Part shown: in pieces, positions 62,405 to 64,000 of the stretch
Layout of the letters: each line of letters opens with the position of its first letter
Numbering within the stretch: position 1 is the stretch's first letter
NCBI GenBank assembly: GCA_023515795.1
Contig: JALGPX010000009.1
Coordinates: forward strand, 131,899-195,898
Length of the DNA: 64,000 nt
Origin: Amoeboaphelidium occidentale
Lineage: Eukaryota > Aphelidiomycota > Aphelidea
Reading direction: 5' to 3'
Made by a program: the position numbers and the translations under genes
The notes under the pieces: generated by a model
Databases searched by the model: none
What the model was told of the DNA's origin: nothing
Seen by the model: the letters and a program-made list of their open reading frames with translations, nothing else

Positions 62405-62790
62405 TTATTCTTGGTCCATATTGTCTGCAGAATCGCCTGGAAGGGCTAAAGATTATTAACTAAGATCAATATCACGATCTACCTCGTATGTAAAGAACAT
62501 TGTTGCATCTGATGAAAACTTGACCCAGTTTCCCGGTAACTGCGCCATCCAAGATCTCCTCGCAATTATCCAACTGAATTCAATTAGAAGAATTTATAAA
62601 TAAAAATACTTTCAAGTTTAAATAAGAATCTGTCGATGTGAGGAAGCCTTTATATTCCATGCCCCATTTTAGTTTTACAGCCACGGGCTTTCCAGTCAAT
62701 TCAGATAAGAATGGTTTCGGGTTAACGGGTTGGAACTACAACACAGTAAGCTTTGCTTGACGGATTAAAAATTCAATTTACCGATGCCAT
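62405..62790 (-). CDS. SMX3: Small nuclear ribonucleoprotein F (SmF)
   Basis: Core Sm ring protein of spliceosomal snRNPs. Four exons: the first is only 9 nt (62782-62790, MAS), then introns of 46 nt (62736-62781), 36 and 37 nt; 88 aa in total. Sm1 motif [20 protein letters not shown] then [19 protein letters not shown]; Sm2 [13 protein letters not shown]. It matches human SNRPF throughout ([22 protein letters not shown]). The TAA stop overlaps AATAAA (62404-62409 complement). The interruptions hide this gene from simple ORF searches. Confidence 0.95.
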
Positions 62791-62929
62791 TTTAGTTTGT
62801 ACAAGAATCGTTGTACTGAAAACGTTGGCGACGTGATTGCGAGAATTTCGATTCTTCAAAAAAAAATAATTTTTTCAAGTTCAGCTCAAAGGCTCTTCAT
62901 TCATAATCGCATTATCACAATGATAACGA

Positions 62930-64000
62930 CTGGTTTGGCTTTATCTCCAGATTCGAAGCAGAGATCAAATGATTTAGAGATTCTCCGTGAAGTATTCAAC
63001 AAGTTCTCCAGAGATGCAAAGATCGGAAAGGAAAGCAAGAGCGATCGCATAATGGAAAAACAGGATTTCGTCAAGGCTCTCAATTACGTCTCGCCTGTGC
63101 ATGGTCTTAAAGAAGAGGTGGCTGTTCTCTTCCAAGTTGCTGATTGCGATAACAAGGGATTTCTGGTATTTAGTGATTTTGTGATGTTTCATGATATGCT
63201 CAAGAAGCCTAATGCGGAATATGAAATTGTCTTTCGATTGTTCGATAGCGGAAGAAGAGGGAAGGTTGGCTTGAAGGAGATTGCGGGGAATTTAAACACC
63301 GATCTCACACTGTCGCAGGAATCTGCTGAATTTCTCGAGTTGTACTTTGGCAAGGGGAAAGAAAAGAAATTGACTTTTGAAGAGTTTTCGCAGTTGTTAA
63401 AGGGCCTGCAAGAAGAACGACTTCGTTTGGCTTTCCAAAAATACGATACCGAAGGAAAAGGTTCAATATCGGCGAATGATTTCTGCAAGATTATAGAATC
63501 TGTAGCATCTCATAAGTTGAGCCCTTTCTTGAAGGATCACTTGCAGAGTATCGCTACATTGCATGTTAGTTCTGGTGCTCGCGTTTCTTATGGTGTTTTG
63601 GTCGCATTCAACAACATTGTGAAACAGATGGATCTCATCAAGCATCTTATCGAATTGGCTTGTGATGGAAATAAGTCTAAACAGATTACAAAGCAAGATT
63701 TCATCGAGACTGCTGCAGTCTACACAAGATATTCCATGTTTACTCCAGTGGAAATTGATATTTTGTTTCACTTTGCTGGATTATCTTCCTCATCACCAGG
63801 AACCATTGATATGAAGAAGGCAGAAAATTTGTTTCAAAAGCCTCCGTTTGCTGAATTAGAAGTTGAACAGAAAAATAACTCTGTTAACCAAACAGACGTA
63901 GAAGACCACGAACATTCTCCTTCGGCGTCTGAGCGTATTCTGAGATCAGCTTACAACTTTGCTATTGGGTCTGTGGCTGGTGCCATTGGTGCTACTGTGG
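62930..64000 (+). CDS. AGC1: EF-hand mitochondrial aspartate/glutamate carrier (AGC1/aralar), 3' end outside window
   Basis: Exchanges aspartate and glutamate across the inner membrane for the malate-aspartate shuttle. 357 codons are visible from the ATG at 62930. Residues 1-310 form the regulatory EF-hand domain: VADCDNKGFLVFSDFVMFHD (full DxDxxG loop), RLFDSGRRGKVGLKEI, LAFQKYDTEGKGSISANDF. They are followed by SPSASERILRSAYNFAIGSV, AGAIGATVV, the first carrier helix (human: FxLGSVAGAVGATAVYPIDL). The long Ca2+-binding N-terminus is typical of animal and fungal AGCs. The start lies 139 nt from the divergent SmF start. Confidence 0.93.

Noticed and set aside
1-64000. tRNA or rRNA genes, CRISPR arrays, transposases, virus-derived elements
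   Set aside because: I scanned the intergenic gaps for A/B-box tRNA patterns, repeats and typical mobile-element proteins and saw none. Short diverged tRNAs could be missed by eye.

Overview
This is a very gene-dense nuclear segment of a eukaryote. It holds 44 protein-coding genes in 64 kb, about one per 1.45 kb, on both strands, and two of them are cut by the window edges. About 67 spliceosomal introns can be placed by restoring conserved protein reading. All are GT-AG, all are about 30-57 nt long, and 3' splice sites are often preceded by a TAAC/TTAAT-like branch motif. Intergenic gaps are often under 50 nt. The gene content points to an opisthokont on or near the fungal stem. Fungal traits are a bifunctional-free TYR1-type prephenate dehydrogenase, an Sfp1-type zinc-finger protein, a CDC12-like septin and fungal-style Tom70. 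Genes usually lost in yeasts but kept in animals and zoosporic fungi are eEF2 kinase, Rab14, USP48, MFSD5, PNUTS, PLAA, GDP-mannose dehydratase, an EF-hand aspartate/glutamate carrier, and TSP1/C-type-lectin domains. My best guess is an early-diverging fungus (chytrid, aphelid or rozellid grade). The sequence alone does not settle this.

Layout. 1-9.6 kb: tRNA isopentenyltransferase (partial), PrfH-type RtcB with an N-terminal beta-grasp-like extension, CDP-alcohol phosphotransferase, prephenate dehydrogenase, Vps55, PLAA/Doa1 and GDP-mannose 4,6-dehydratase. 9.6-20.6 kb: Sfp1-like factor, RRM protein, MFSD5-like carrier, SH3/F-BAR protein, Tom70, Rab14-like GTPase, DH-PH-C2 RhoGEF and a Get5-like protein. 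20.9-33.4 kb: a fusion of two calponin-homology domains with a Cdc7/MAP3K-epsilon-like kinase, then eEF2K, Sly1, PNUTS, kinesin-8 and Rna14/CstF77. 33.5-39.7 kb: a secreted propeller-TSP1-lectin protein, V-ATPase subunit C, three tightly packed minus-strand genes (Sds3, SARNP/Tho1, a 97-aa coiled coil), a duplicated segment around an assembly N, an 86-aa orphan and prefoldin 5. 40-50.6 kb: Sub1/PC4, USP48, an 896-aa secreted orphan, a septin, and a tight minus-strand run (67-aa orphan, SDR, LOG, DMAC1-like). 50.8-64 kb: G-patch protein, Ski2, ARB1/ABCF2 with a long acidic/basic N-terminus, a disordered orphan, TMF1/Sgm1, a BRD7/9-like bromodomain protein, SmF, and the start of the aspartate/glutamate carrier.

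The genes are mostly housekeeping and do not form one pathway. Themes recur: RNA processing (Rna14, PNUTS, SARNP, Ski2, SmF, RtcB, TRIT1), membrane traffic (Sly1, Vps55, Rab14, TMF1, V-ATPase, Get5-like) and chromatin/transcription (Sds3, Sub1, BRD7/9). The most unusual items are the CH-CH-kinase fusion, the two large secreted proteins, the ARB1 protein with an altered Walker B, and the extreme compaction: 30-nt introns, overlapping stop codons, and stop codons embedded in AATAAA signals. I saw no rRNA, tRNA, CRISPR, transposon or virus-derived element.
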